Source of the DNA: Desulfuromonadales bacterium
GTDB lineage: Bacteria; Desulfobacterota; Desulfuromonadia; Desulfuromonadales; Syntrophotaleaceae
Direction of reading: 5' to 3'
Length of the DNA stretch: 39,864 nucleotides
Assembly: GCA_030154185.1 (NCBI GenBank)
Contig: JASKKK010000024.1
Coordinates: 1-39,864 of the forward strand
A model generated the notes under the pieces. The model was not told where the DNA came from. It was given only the letters and a program-made list of their open reading frames with translations, and searched no databases. Both the position numbers and the translations under genes were made by a program. Below are positions 7,520 to 15,963 of this stretch, one piece after another. Position 1 is the stretch's first letter; every line of letters begins with the position of its first letter.

Positions 7520-8274
7520 GGTGTTTCGGCCAGCAGGGTCTGAATGACTTCCCCGGCCATGGTCAGCCCGAAAATAGGGGGAATGTAAGAAGAGCTTCCG
7601 AGGGTGACCCTTTGCCGTGCCGGCTCCGGGCCCGGTGATGCGGAGTTGTTTTCAGTCGGTTTGCGGGGCTGGTCCGGAAGGGGACGGAACTCCTCCAACG
7701 AATAAACGACTTTGATGCCGCTGCGTATGCCGCGTCGGCCAAGTTCTTTGCGCACGATGCGGGCCATGCGGCATTTTTGGGTGCGTGACAGGTCTCCAAC
7801 GCGAATCAGGGTGGGATCGAGCTTGTTGGCTGCGCCCATGGCGGATATGACAGGAATGCCGCGTCGCCGGCAACTTTCGAGCAGATGCAGTTTGGCCGTG
7901 ATGCTGTCGATGCAGTCGAGCACATAATCGTAGCCGTCATGCAGTACCTCCTCCTCCGTGTCGGCACTGTAAAACAATTGGCGGGGAAGGACCTCGGCTT
8001 CGGGATTGATGGCCAGGCAGCGTTCCCTCATGACCTCGACCTTGGCCCGGCCGACGGTATATTCGAGTGCATGAATCTGGCGGTTGATATTGCTCGGCAT
8101 GATGCTGTCGAAGTCGATCAGAGTCAGGCGACCGATGCCTGCACGGGCAAGGGCCTCGGCGGCATAGCTGCCCACGCCGCCGATGCCGATCACGGCGACG
8201 GACATTCCTGCCAGATGCTGCAGGCCGTCGCTGCCGATGAGTCGCTCGAGACGGGAAAAGCGGTATTCTTGCAT
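7516..8274 (-). CDS. tcdA: tRNA threonylcarbamoyladenosine dehydratase (ThiF/E1 family), 252 aa
   Basis: ThiF/MoeB-type adenylating enzyme. It has the nucleotide-binding GIGGVGSYAAEAL (about 29-41), 'DFDSIMPSNINRQIHAL' with the catalytic Asn/Arg pair, and 'DCIDSITAKLHLL'. C-terminal features 'SRTQKCRMARIVRKELGRRGI' and 'SSSYIPPIFGLTMAGEVI' fit TcdA (YgdL/CsdL) rather than MoeB or ThiF. There are no MoeB-type Zn CxxC pairs and length is typical at 252 aa. TcdA uses ATP to cyclise t6A at position 37 of ANN-decoding tRNAs to ct6A. It lies 38 bases after tatD and overlaps the permease gene. RBS GAAAGG is rather distant. Confidence 0.88.
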   Translation of the reverse strand: MQEYRFSRLERLIGSDGLQHLAGMSVAVIGIGGVGSYAAEALARAGIGRLTLIDFDSIMPSNINRQIHALEYTVGRAKVEVMRERCLAINPEAEVLPRQLFYSADTEEEVLHDGYDYVLDCIDSITAKLHLLESCRRRGIPVISAMGAANKLDPTLIRVGDLSRTQKCRMARIVRKELGRRGIRSGIKVVYSLEEFRPLPDQPRKPTENNSASPGPEPARQRVTLGSSSYIPPIFGLTMAGEVIQTLLAETP

Positions 8275-8312
8275 AATATTTCAAACCTTTCGGAAAAATC
8301 GATGAATCGGCT

Positions 8313-9095
8313 TCAGGCGAATTTCAGCAGACGCAGAGCGTTGGTGGTGGTGATATGCGCGGTCTGCTCCGGCGTCCAGTCCCGCAGGGCGCCCACCCGC
8401 TCGGCGATCAGGCTGAGATAGCGGGGCCGGTTGGTCTGTCCCCGATAGGGGGCGGGCGCCTGGTCGGGCGCATCGCTTTCCAGCACGATCCGGTCAGCGG
8501 GCAGGGCCTTCAGTACTTGTGGGGCGCGGCGTGCGCCGGGCCAGGTCAGCGGACCGCCGAAAGCGAGACCGAAGCCCATATCCATGGCGGCGCAAGCCGT
8601 CTCGATGCTGCCGGAAAAGCCATGCCAGATACCGCCGATGCGGCAGGCTTCCTCCTGCCGCAGAATCTCCAGCAGGCGACCGGTGGCCTTGCGGCAATGC
8701 AGAATGACAGGCAGGCCGGCTCCTGCCGCCATGCGTATCTGCTTGCGCAATGCCCGCTCCTGCGAGGCCGCCGGCGGCATGCCGGGGGTGCCGTCCAGAC
8801 CGATTTCACCAATGGCGACCACCCCTTTTCGGTCCAGCAGCGATTCCAGTCGAGTCGCGGTTGCGCTACACCATCGATCGGCAGCCAGTGGGTGTACCCC
8901 GGGAGCGGCCAGGGCATCGGCGACGGTTGCCACCACCGTCAACAGCTTTAGCCAGTCGCGCGGGTCGACCCCCGGTACGAGGAATCGACCGACGCCGGCA
9001 TGCCTTGCCTGCTCCGCTTCCAGCCGAGGGTCCAGGCCGTCCGGCAGCCGGTCGAGGTGAACATGCGTATCGAACAGAGTCCGGGTGTCATTCAT
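8313..9095 (-). CDS. TatD-family metal-dependent hydrolase, 260 aa
   Basis: TIM-barrel amidohydrolase-like nuclease family. Visible metal ligands: DTHVHL (His11, His13), the Glu of AIGEIGLD, the His of ILHCRKA, the His of IWHGFSGS and the Asp of VLESDAPD. These are all in the expected order. TatD proteins are 3'-5' DNA/RNA exonucleases or D-aminoacyl-tRNA deacylases; the exact substrate here is unknown. First gene of the minus-strand operon tatD-tcdA-permease. The divergent TSCPD gene starts 157 bases away, so 9096-9252 holds both promoters. No strong Shine-Dalgarno was seen before this ATG. Confidence 0.88.
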   Translation of the reverse strand: MNDTRTLFDTHVHLDRLPDGLDPRLEAEQARHAGVGRFLVPGVDPRDWLKLLTVVATVADALAAPGVHPLAADRWCSATATRLESLLDRKGVVAIGEIGLDGTPGMPPAASQERALRKQIRMAAGAGLPVILHCRKATGRLLEILRQEEACRIGGIWHGFSGSIETACAAMDMGFGLAFGGPLTWPGARRAPQVLKALPADRIVLESDAPDQAPAPYRGQTNRPRYLSLIAERVGALRDWTPEQTAHITTTNALRLLKFA

Positions 9096-9174
9096 GATGA
9101 AGATATGCTAGCACAGGCGGCCGCCCCGGGGAAGATCATGCTGTACGGAGACGGATTCCAGACATTCAAATATT

Positions 9175-9188
9175 CATATTGTAATATG
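9175..9188. promoter_or_regulatory. Inverted repeat in a divergent promoter region (candidate operator)
   Basis: CATATT-GT-AATATG, a 6-bp palindrome with 2 central bases, sits in the AT-rich centre of the tatD / TSCPD divergent intergenic region. It overlaps -10-like sequence. No regulator is identified. Confidence 0.35.
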
Positions 9189-9252
9189 TGTTCGGCCGTG
9201 GTAACTTTGCTCCCGTTTTTTTTCCATCCCAGTTTTGTTACAGGAGAGTGTC

Positions 9253-9510
9253 ATGAATATTCAATACCAAACCGAAAAAACCTGTGCCCACCTCATCGAC
9301 ATCCAGATCGATGGCGATATCGTGACCGGCGTACGCTTTACCGGTGGCTGTTCTGGAAACGCCCAGGGGGTGAGCGCCCTGGCGAAAAACCGTCCCGTCT
9401 GCGAGGTAGTCGAATTGTTGCGCGGTATCGATTGCGGCGGCAAAGGCACCAGTTGTCCGGACCAGCTGGCCCGGGCCCTGCAGAAGGAGGCCGTCGGCTC
9501 AATCTGCTGA
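9253..9510 (+). CDS. TSCPD-domain protein (TIGR03905 type), 85 aa
   Basis: Small cytoplasmic protein that contains the naming motif of the family: Thr-Ser-Cys-Pro-Asp-Gln-Leu-Ala near residues 67-74. It also has 'VTGVRFTGGCSGNAQGVSAL' and 'LLRGIDCGGKGTSC'. Four of its Cys (GGC, IDCGG, TSCPD, terminal Cys) could bind metal. The TSCPD domain also occurs at the C-terminus of B12-dependent (class II) ribonucleotide reductases, where it is linked to thiol or zinc chemistry. The free-standing form has no settled function. The start at 9253 follows GGAGAG; an in-frame ATG-less TTG at 9235 is less likely. A strong terminator follows 31 bases after the stop. Confidence 0.85.
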   Translation: MNIQYQTEKTCAHLIDIQIDGDIVTGVRFTGGCSGNAQGVSALAKNRPVCEVVELLRGIDCGGKGTSCPDQLARALQKEAVGSIC

Positions 9511-9540
9511 TACGTCGATCTGAACAGCTGGATGATTACA

Positions 9541-9570
9541 GTCGGGGCCGCCTTCGGTCCCGGCTTTTTT
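9541..9570 (+). terminator. Rho-independent terminator of the TSCPD gene
   Basis: GTCGGGGCCG-CCTT-CGGTCCCGGC: 10-bp stem with two G-T wobbles and a 4-base loop, followed by six T. Confidence 0.88.
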
Positions 9571-9761
9571 ATTTTGCATAGCCGTATCTTCTTCGAAATA
9601 CGAGCCGGATGGCACGCGACCCCGGCCGATTTTGCCCTTGATTTCCCTTGAAGTGACGGCTAGACTCCCGAAAACTCCCATGAGACGGGGTTTGATTTCT
9701 GGTTTTATTTATTTTCGCGAAATGCCGTTTGCTGAACCGTGGATTTTGTCCGGAGGAGAAC

Positions 9762-10856
9762 ATGAAGAAAACCGTGATGATGGCGATATTGATTCTGGCC
9801 TTGGTCCTGGGCGGCCTTGCAGGCTGCGGCAAGGACAGGGATAAAAACACCCAGGAACCGCCGGCGCCGGAAACGGCGGCTCCGGCCCCAAAGGATCCTC
9901 TGGCCGGTTGGCAACCGCAGTTTGATCCTTCAACGGCGGAATATACCTATCTGCTGTCCAACCTTTCCCATCCCGCCATCGAAGGGGTTGCGGTCGGGTA
10001 TCATATCCGGGACAAGGTCTGGGAACGCAGCGGTGGTCGGTTGTATGTCGATTATCGTCCTCTATCTCAACTCGGACAGGAAAAAGGGGTGCTGAGCAAA
10101 CTGAAACTCGGTGCGGTGCAGGGGGTGCTCTGTTCTTCGGTGGCGGCAGCCAATATTGCCGATACCCTCGGTATCGTCAACCTGCCCTTCGTCATCGATA
10201 CGGCCGATAAACTGGAACAGTTTCGCAACGATCCCGAGCTGTTCGATGAATTCAGCAACAGTGCCTTGCGCCAGGGGTTGCTGGTGGTCGATATCAGCAG
10301 CTACGGTTCTTACGGCTGGGCGACCAAGACCCCGGTCCGCACTCTTGCGGAGGCGCGCAAGGTCAATTTTCGTATCGCCGAAGCGCCCGTCAATGCCGAT
10401 TTTTATCGCGCATGGGGTATGAAATTCACGGTCATGCCCTGGGGCGACGTGCCTCAGGCGCTGCAGACCGGGGTTATCGACGGTCTCGACCATACGCCGA
10501 CAGTCTGCAACATCAGCCGCAAGTTCGAGGTGGCGCGCTACTTCACCCGCGTCGATTACGCACAAGGCCTGTTCATCCACCTCATGAACAAAGCCTGGTT
10601 CGAGCGCCTTCCGGAAGATCTTCGCCAGATACTCATCGATGTCATCGAAGAGGAGAGTGCCGCCGCCCGCCGGCGCGCCCGGGAGCAGCAGCAGGAGCAG
10701 ATCGCCGCGGCCGAAGCCGACGGCGTGCAGTTCATGCAACTGGCACCTGAGGATCGGGCCGAACTCATCCGCTTGAGCGAGCCGGTCTATAAAACCTGGG
10801 GCGCGAAAATAGGGCCGGAATATCTGGCCAAAGTTCGTCAGCGTCTGTCCCGTTGA
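9762..10856 (+). CDS. dctP: TRAP transporter substrate-binding lipoprotein (DctP family), 364 aa
   Basis: Periplasmic solute receptor of a tripartite ATP-independent transporter. The start is ATG 9762, after GGAGGAG. The signal peptide ends in lipobox Leu-Ala-Gly-Cys (Cys24), so this receptor is lipid-anchored rather than free. The Pro-rich spacer 'PPAPETAAPAPKDPL' lifts it off the membrane. Family features: 'SGGRLYVDYRPLSQLGQEKGVLSKLKLG', 'LNLPFV'-like 'IVNLPFVID', the Arg-containing 'VNFRIAEAP', and 'MPWGDVPQALQTGVIDGLD'. The conserved Arg suggests an organic anion such as a C4-dicarboxylate or other carboxylate. First gene of dctP-dctQ-dctM-uspA. Confidence 0.9.
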   Translation: MKKTVMMAILILALVLGGLAGCGKDRDKNTQEPPAPETAAPAPKDPLAGWQPQFDPSTAEYTYLLSNLSHPAIEGVAVGYHIRDKVWERSGGRLYVDYRPLSQLGQEKGVLSKLKLGAVQGVLCSSVAAANIADTLGIVNLPFVIDTADKLEQFRNDPELFDEFSNSALRQGLLVVDISSYGSYGWATKTPVRTLAEARKVNFRIAEAPVNADFYRAWGMKFTVMPWGDVPQALQTGVIDGLDHTPTVCNISRKFEVARYFTRVDYAQGLFIHLMNKAWFERLPEDLRQILIDVIEEESAAARRRAREQQQEQIAAAEADGVQFMQLAPEDRAELIRLSEPVYKTWGAKIGPEYLAKVRQRLSR

Positions 10857-10868
10857 TCGCTGTTTGAC

Positions 10869-11396
10869 ATGAACCGGAAAATACTCGAAAAATTCGATCG
10901 TTTGCTCGGCGGGATAGAGGATTGGGCGCTGTTCTTGAGCGTCATTCTCGCCTTGCTGGTGGCATTGACCAATGTAGCGCTGCGCAAGCTGACCCCGGTC
11001 AGTCTGTACTGGTCCGACGAGGTGGTGCGCAAGGCGATTTTCTTCTCGGCTTTTATCGGCTGCAGCGCCGCGGTGCGCCGCCGGGCATTGATCCGCATCG
11101 ATGCCATGCCCCAGATGCTGCCGGTGCTGAAAAAGCCGCTGACTCTTCTGAATCATCTTGCCGTGCTGGTCTTTGCCGGGATAATGATCCGGCTGGGCTG
11201 GAAATTCACTCTGGTGGCGTTTCGCGATCCTTTCGCCCGAACCTCGACGCTGCAGATTCCCGAATGGTGGTTTTATGCGGTTTTGCCGACCATGGGAGCG
11301 TTGCTGGTGGTGCACACCCTGCTGGTGATGATCGAAGACTGGACCGGCAGACGCGATGGTGCCGACGATACGGCTGCTGATCAAGGACAGGCATGA
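10869..11396 (+). CDS. dctQ: TRAP transporter small permease (DctQ family), 175 aa
   Basis: Four hydrophobic segments (about 20-40, 55-70, 90-110, 130-150). It has the DctQ-typical 'YWSDEVVRKAIFFSAFIGCSAAVRRRALIRID' between the second helix and the loop. It assembles with DctM in the inner membrane and docks the substrate-loaded DctP. It begins 12 bases after dctP and overlaps dctM by 4 bases (ATGA), so the three are co-transcribed and dctM translation is coupled. Confidence 0.88.
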   Translation: MNRKILEKFDRLLGGIEDWALFLSVILALLVALTNVALRKLTPVSLYWSDEVVRKAIFFSAFIGCSAAVRRRALIRIDAMPQMLPVLKKPLTLLNHLAVLVFAGIMIRLGWKFTLVAFRDPFARTSTLQIPEWWFYAVLPTMGALLVVHTLLVMIEDWTGRRDGADDTAADQGQA

Positions 11397-12679
11397 TGGA
11401 TTCTCAGGTTATTATCGTTCTGGCGTTGTTGCTCGGCAGTCTGGCCACTACCGTGCCGGTCTTTATCGCCCTGTTTTTCGCCGGCCTGGCCGGCCTGATG
11501 CTGGCCGGCATCGATCCTCAGATCGTTATCGAAGTCCTGTATCGCAGCATGGACAAATTCGCCCTCATCGTGGTGCTGTTTTTCGTGTTGTGCGGCAATA
11601 TCATGACCAGCGGCAGCATCGTGCAGAAGCTTATCAAGACCGCCGATGCGATGGTCGGGTTTCTGCCCGGCGGGCTGGCCGTGGCCGGAGTTCTGGCGTG
11701 TGGTTTTTTCGGCGCCATTTCCGGCTCGACGGTGGCGACGGTGGTGGCCATCGGCGGTTTCATGATCCCGGCCCTGGTCAGGCACGGTTACGATCCCTCC
11801 TTCAGCGTCGGTCTCATGACCACCGCACCGGTGCTGGGGGTGGTCATTCCACCCTCCATATCGATGATCCTCTACGCGATGATCTCCAACGATTCCCTGG
11901 AGGCGCTGTTTCTTACCGGCTTCATTCCCGGTTTGCTGATCATCGTCGCCATGTCGGTGTATGCCGGTCTGTTCTGCCGTCGGCGCGGGCAGCAGACCCG
12001 CCCGCGTCCTACAGTGAAGGAACTGCTGGCGGTGTTCCGCGAGAGCATCTGGGCGCTGTTGCTGCCGCTGCTGATTTTCGGAGGAATCTATTCGGGCATA
12101 TTCACAGCCAACGAGGCGGCGGTGGTGGCCTGTTTTTATGCCTTCATCGTGGAAATCTTCATCCATAAGGACATGCGCCTGCGCGACGTGAAAAAGGTGG
12201 TGGTCTCTTCGGCCGTAACCTCCGCAACCCTGCTCGTCATCGTATCCGGTGCGTCGGTATTCGGCGAGTATCTGACCTTCGAGCAGATCCCCGACCGGAT
12301 CGCCCAGGCGGTGATGGCCAATGTGCAAAGCCCCTGGGTTTTCCTGATGGCGGTGAATGTGCTGTTGCTGGTGGTGGGCATGTTCATGGATATCATATCC
12401 GCGACCCTGATTCTGACTCCCATTTTTCTGCCCTTGCTGAGCCGGTTCGGTATCGACAGCCTGCACTTCGGGCTGCTCATGACACTCAATCTCGGCATCG
12501 GCTATTGCACGCCGCCGTTGGGCGTGTCGCTGTATATTTCCGGAGCGGTGGCCGATCGCAATCTGCTTTATGTGTCCCGGTCGGTCCTGCCGTTCCTGTT
12601 CATTCAGATCGCCTTGCTGCTGTTGCTGACCTATGTGCCGGAGTTGGTGATGTGGCTGCCGCGGCTGGTTTACGGATAA
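11393..12679 (+). CDS. dctM: TRAP transporter large permease (DctM family), 428 aa
   Basis: About 12 hydrophobic segments and full family length. It has DctM landmarks 'FALIVVLFFVLCGNIMTSGSIVQKLI', 'GGLAVAGVLACGFFGAISGSTVATVVAIG' (the conserved GAISGSxxA sodium/substrate loop), 'APVLGVVIPPSISMILYAM' and 'LNLGIGYCTPPLGVSLYISGAV'. It drives Na+- or H+-coupled uptake of the solute delivered by DctP. It overlaps dctQ at the start and is followed after 27 bases by a universal stress protein gene. Confidence 0.92.
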   Translation: MMDSQVIIVLALLLGSLATTVPVFIALFFAGLAGLMLAGIDPQIVIEVLYRSMDKFALIVVLFFVLCGNIMTSGSIVQKLIKTADAMVGFLPGGLAVAGVLACGFFGAISGSTVATVVAIGGFMIPALVRHGYDPSFSVGLMTTAPVLGVVIPPSISMILYAMISNDSLEALFLTGFIPGLLIIVAMSVYAGLFCRRRGQQTRPRPTVKELLAVFRESIWALLLPLLIFGGIYSGIFTANEAAVVACFYAFIVEIFIHKDMRLRDVKKVVVSSAVTSATLLVIVSGASVFGEYLTFEQIPDRIAQAVMANVQSPWVFLMAVNVLLLVVGMFMDIISATLILTPIFLPLLSRFGIDSLHFGLLMTLNLGIGYCTPPLGVSLYISGAVADRNLLYVSRSVLPFLFIQIALLLLLTYVPELVMWLPRLVYG

Positions 12680-12706
12680 AACGGAAGGTGAAGAGGGAGG
12701 GGCTCG

Positions 12707-13129
12707 ATGAAAATTCTGCTGCCGGTCGACCGTTCGGAAGTCAGTTCACGGGTCGTTGCGGAAATCGCGCAACGGGTCCATTGGCTGCCGGAAGGCCATT
12801 TGACTCTGTTGCATGTGGTCGATATGGATCGGCTCGCCTACCGGATGATTCCCGATTTTCAGCTGGAAATGGTGTCCGAAAAGGCACGGGAGGCCGGAAC
12901 GGCACTGTTGGAGAATGCGGCAGCCATGCTGCGAAAGGCAGGGCTGAAGGCCGAAACAAGACTGGAGACGGGCGCTCCCCGGGAAGTCATCCCGCATATC
13001 GCCAACGATGAAAAATTTGCCCTGCTGGTGCTGGGTCGCCGGGGTACCGGTGAGGTGCGTGACGTTTTGTTCGGCAGTGTGACCAACCACGCCCTGCACC
13101 GGGTTCATTGTCCCGTGCTGTTGTTCTGA
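12707..13129 (+). CDS. Universal stress protein, TRAP-associated, 140 aa
   Basis: Single UspA domain with the ATP-binding motif G110-2x-G113-9x-G123-Ser intact, so ATP binding is expected. RBS GGGAGGGG precedes the ATG. Position directly after dctPQM parallels TeaD, an ATP-binding Usp encoded with the ectoine TRAP transporter TeaABC of Halomonas elongata, which modulates transport. That parallel is by gene order only. The inferred role is cytoplasmic, ATP-responsive control of the TRAP permease. A terminator follows 28 bases after the stop. Confidence 0.88.
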   Translation: MKILLPVDRSEVSSRVVAEIAQRVHWLPEGHLTLLHVVDMDRLAYRMIPDFQLEMVSEKAREAGTALLENAAAMLRKAGLKAETRLETGAPREVIPHIANDEKFALLVLGRRGTGEVRDVLFGSVTNHALHRVHCPVLLF

Positions 13130-13157
13130 TTCTGCGTTGGGACCAGCCGTATTCTAC

Positions 13158-13193
13158 ACAGCCGCTTTCCAGTATCGGAGGCGGCTGTTTCGT
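13158..13193 (+). terminator. Rho-independent terminator of the TRAP operon
   Basis: ACAGCCGC / GCGGCTGT 8-bp stem with an inner TTCC/GGA pairing, followed by TTCGTTT. Confidence 0.7.
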
Positions 13194-13315
13194 TTCAACT
13201 GCGAGGAGTATGGGAAGAAAAATGAGTGTTCCCAAATAGATTGTTTTGCCTTATCTTGATAGCAGACAAACCCGGCAGGCTGAAATCCGGTTTGCCTTGC
13301 CCCAGGGAGGAATGC

Positions 13316-13909
13316 ATGGATCGATTGAATGAAGCGGCCGGTCTGGTAGTCAGCCAGAAAAAAGAGTGGGGGGAGATCCTTACGGGGTTTGAAACCCGAA
13401 ATCGATACAAGGTTTTCGACGCGGATGGCCGGGAATTGTTTTCAGCCGCAGAGGAAGGCGGGAATGTTCTTTTGCGCTGGTTTTTAAAAGCCATGCGCCC
13501 CTTTCGGGTCCATATCCGGGGAATGGACGATTCCGGCATGTTGCAGGTGCGTCGTCCTTTCCGCTTCTTTTTTCACGAAGCCGCGGTCAGTGATGCAACC
13601 GGTCGGGTGCTGGGGACCATTCGCCGTCGATTCGCCCTGTTGCGGCGCATCTATACCGTTACCGACAGCCACGGCAGGGAGATCTGCCAGTTGTTCGGCC
13701 CGATTCTGCATCCCTGGACATTCGAAGTCCGTCAGGGCGGCATCGAGCAGGGCAGGATATGCAAAAAATGGAGCGGGTTGCTCAAGGAGGGGTTTACCGA
13801 TGCGGACAATTTCGGGGTAACCTTTCCGCCCGGCTGGAGCAGCGAACACAAGGCGCTGCTTCTGGGGGCGGTGTTCCTTGTCGATTTCGTGCATTTTGAA
13901 AAACGTTAA
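13316..13909 (+). CDS. Phospholipid scramblase-like / LURP-one-related (tubby-fold) protein, 197 aa
   Basis: Matches the bacterial phospholipid scramblase-related family. The pattern is 'LVVSQKKEWGEILTGFETRNRYKVFDADGRELFSAAEE', then repeated beta-strand units such as 'FFHEAAVSDATGRVLGTIRRRFALLRRIYTVTDSHGREI' and a C-terminal hydrophobic segment 'KALLLGAVFLVDFVHF'. That hydrophobic tail resembles the buried C-terminal helix of the tubby/PLSCR barrel. A membrane-associated role is likely; scramblase activity is unproven in bacteria. The start at 13316 follows AGGGAGG. An upstream in-frame ATG at 13226 has no RBS. Confidence 0.75.
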   Translation: MDRLNEAAGLVVSQKKEWGEILTGFETRNRYKVFDADGRELFSAAEEGGNVLLRWFLKAMRPFRVHIRGMDDSGMLQVRRPFRFFFHEAAVSDATGRVLGTIRRRFALLRRIYTVTDSHGREICQLFGPILHPWTFEVRQGGIEQGRICKKWSGLLKEGFTDADNFGVTFPPGWSSEHKALLLGAVFLVDFVHFEKR

Positions 13910-13921
13910 CCCGGTGCATCT

Positions 13922-14077
13922 TTGCTGCTTTTGCAGAAAGCATCAAACGGGACGGCTAAGTAAAAAACGCCACATGCAAGGCGCGCGAGTGTCGAGCCAT
14001 GAGGTGTAATTGCATGCGTCGAAGCAGCGAGACAGTTGCAGCAACGCAGCATTTGGCGTGTTTTGCGATGCTATCTT
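13922..14077 (+). repeat. Dispersed palindromic repeat, copy 2
   Basis: 156 bp, the most divergent full-length copy. It keeps TGCAAGGCGCGCGAGTGTCG, GTCGAAGCAGCGAGACAGTT, GCAGCAACGCAGC and TTTTGCGATG. The central ACGTACGT of other copies is changed to a GCATGC palindrome. It ends 22 bases before the start of the beta-propeller gene. Confidence 0.8.
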
Positions 14078-14099
14078 CTTTTCAAGCTGGGAGAAAAAC

Positions 14100-15077
14100 A
14101 TGACAAGGTGGCAGGGATGGATCATGGCCGGCGTGCTCGGATTATTCAGCTGTTCGGCTGTCCGGGCGGCAACGTCATATGCGGATAGGTTTGCCGCCTC
14201 AATGCCGACAAGCTATCGTACGGTGTTCGGCATCGGACACCTTGGAGCATCCGATTTGACGGAGGCTTCCGGGTTGGCCGCATCCCGGCGGACCGACGGA
14301 CTTTTATGGGCGGTGAACGACAGCGGTAATGCCCCTGAACTATATGCTCTCGGCAGCCGTGGGGAAGATCGCGGATCGGTTGGTGTCCTCGGCGTGAAGA
14401 ATACCGATTGGGAGGATCTGGCAGCATTCACCTGGCAGGGGAAGGCTTACCTGCTGGTGGCCGATGTCGGTGACAACCGCGCCGTGCGTCCACAGGTGCA
14501 GCTGCATGTCGTGCCCGAGCCTCTGCCCGGAGACGATGGACGTTTCCGCGGTACCATTACACCGGCCTGGAGTATTTCTCTGCAATTCGAAGACGGACCG
14601 CGGGACTGCGAAGGGGTCGCTGTGGATGAGCAGCAAGGCCAGGTGCTGTTACTGAGCAAGCGTACCAGTCCGCCTGTGCTTTACCGTCTGCCTTTACGGC
14701 CCGCCCGCAGCGATCAGATGCAGATCGCCCGGCGGGTCGTGGAAATCAAAAATATCCCTTCTCCCGACCGTAATGACCTGGCGCATGTTTTCGGCCGCTA
14801 TCGTTCCTGGCCTACAGCATTCGACATACGGGCCGATGGCCGCGCGGCGGTGATTCTGACCTATAAGAACGCTTATCTTTACCTGCGGCAGGGCGGTGAA
14901 TCGTGGCGCAAGGCATTGACACGCCGGCCGCAGACCATAGGTCTGCCGGATGATGAACGATTGCCTCAACGCGAGGCCATCTGTTTTGATGGCGAGGATG
15001 GGCTGCTGGTGACGTCCGAAGGGCAAAAGGCGGCCTTGTTTCGCCTGCCTTCGAAGCAGGAGCCGGCGGAGCCATGA
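14100..15077 (+). CDS. Secreted beta-propeller-like protein, 325 aa
   Basis: Exported protein of unknown function. The start at 14100 follows CTGGGAG. A signal peptide runs to Val-Arg-Ala-Ala (about 28). The mature protein has repeated strand blocks of a propeller: 'EASGLAASRRTDGLLWAVNDSGNAPELYAL', 'DWEDLAAFTWQGKAYLLVADVGDNRAVRP', 'DCEGVAVDEQQGQVLLLSKR', 'TAFDIRADGRAAVILTYKNAYLY' and 'REAICFDGEDGLLVTSEG'. The NDSGN, DWEDLA and DVGDN motifs recur in periplasmic SdiA-regulated/phytase-like propellers. The acidic loops suggest Ca2+ binding (inference). The convergent znuB stop lies 32 bases away. Confidence 0.65.
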   Translation: MTRWQGWIMAGVLGLFSCSAVRAATSYADRFAASMPTSYRTVFGIGHLGASDLTEASGLAASRRTDGLLWAVNDSGNAPELYALGSRGEDRGSVGVLGVKNTDWEDLAAFTWQGKAYLLVADVGDNRAVRPQVQLHVVPEPLPGDDGRFRGTITPAWSISLQFEDGPRDCEGVAVDEQQGQVLLLSKRTSPPVLYRLPLRPARSDQMQIARRVVEIKNIPSPDRNDLAHVFGRYRSWPTAFDIRADGRAAVILTYKNAYLYLRQGGESWRKALTRRPQTIGLPDDERLPQREAICFDGEDGLLVTSEGQKAALFRLPSKQEPAEP

Positions 15078-15109
15078 TGCATTGCGCCAGCCGTTCCGCA
15101 ATGGAAGGC

Positions 15110-15961
15110 TCAGGAAGGCGTAATGCGGCGCACCTGCCACCACCGCCAGAGACTGCCGCCCACGGACGAAGCCAGATAAGCCAGACCGGTGAGCAGTACC
15201 GTGGTGGCTCCGGAGGGAAGGTCGTAGTGGTAGGACAGGGACAGGCCGCCGGTGGTGAACAGGGCTCCCAGCAGAGTGGCGACCAGCATCATGCGACTCA
15301 GGGAGTGTACGTACTGGCCGGCGATGGCAGCCGGCAGGGCCAGCAGCGCGATGACCAGGATAAGTCCGACCACCTGAATCAGAATAACCACCGTCAGCGC
15401 CACCAGACATAGCAGCAGAAGGGAAAAGAAGTTTACCGAGATCTGACGCAGCTCGGCGAATTCCTCATCGAAAGACACTGCCAGCAACTGTTTGAAAAAC
15501 AGCACCACCAGCAGCACGATGCCGATGTCGAGCCAGAAGATCAGGTTGAGATGGCTGCGCGGAATCATCAGAATATTGCCGAACAGATAGCTCATCAGGT
15601 CGACGTTGTAACCGGGAGTGCGCGCAATGAGCAGGACTCCGACGGCCATACCGACGGCCCATAAAGCGCTGATCGTGGTGTCTTCCTGATTTTTCCAGCG
15701 AATACTCACCCAACCGATGATCAGGGCCGCCACCAGGGCGGCGACGATAGCGCCGGCGACCGGGCTGCGACCGAGAAAGTAGGCCAGTCCCATGCCGCCG
15801 AGCACGGCATGGGCGATGCCGCCGGCGATATAGCCGATGCGTCGAACCACGACGTAGGAACCGGCTACCCCGCAGGCTACGCTGGCCAGCAGGCCACCGA
15901 TCAGGGCATGTTGCATAAAGGGCTGGGAAAAAAGAGCGTCCAGAAAAGTCGTCATCATCAT
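15110..15961 (-). CDS. znuB: Metal ABC transporter permease (ZnuB/MntB family), 283 aa
   Basis: ABC-3 family permease with about 8-9 transmembrane helices. Landmarks are 'GSYVVVRRIGYIAGGIAHAVLGGMGLAYFLG' and 'GLILVIALLALPAAIAGQYVHSLSRMM', the family's cytoplasmic coupling region. It forms the inner-membrane channel for Zn2+, Mn2+ or Fe2+ import with ZnuC and ZnuA. A TTG at 15967 overlaps the znuC stop and would add two residues; three consecutive ATGs from 15961 look more natural. Last gene of znuA-znuC-znuB. Confidence 0.88.
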   Translation of the reverse strand: MMMTTFLDALFSQPFMQHALIGGLLASVACGVAGSYVVVRRIGYIAGGIAHAVLGGMGLAYFLGRSPVAGAIVAALVAALIIGWVSIRWKNQEDTTISALWAVGMAVGVLLIARTPGYNVDLMSYLFGNILMIPRSHLNLIFWLDIGIVLLVVLFFKQLLAVSFDEEFAELRQISVNFFSLLLLCLVALTVVILIQVVGLILVIALLALPAAIAGQYVHSLSRMMLVATLLGALFTTGGLSLSYHYDLPSGATTVLLTGLAYLASSVGGSLWRWWQVRRITPS

Positions 15962-15963
15962 TC

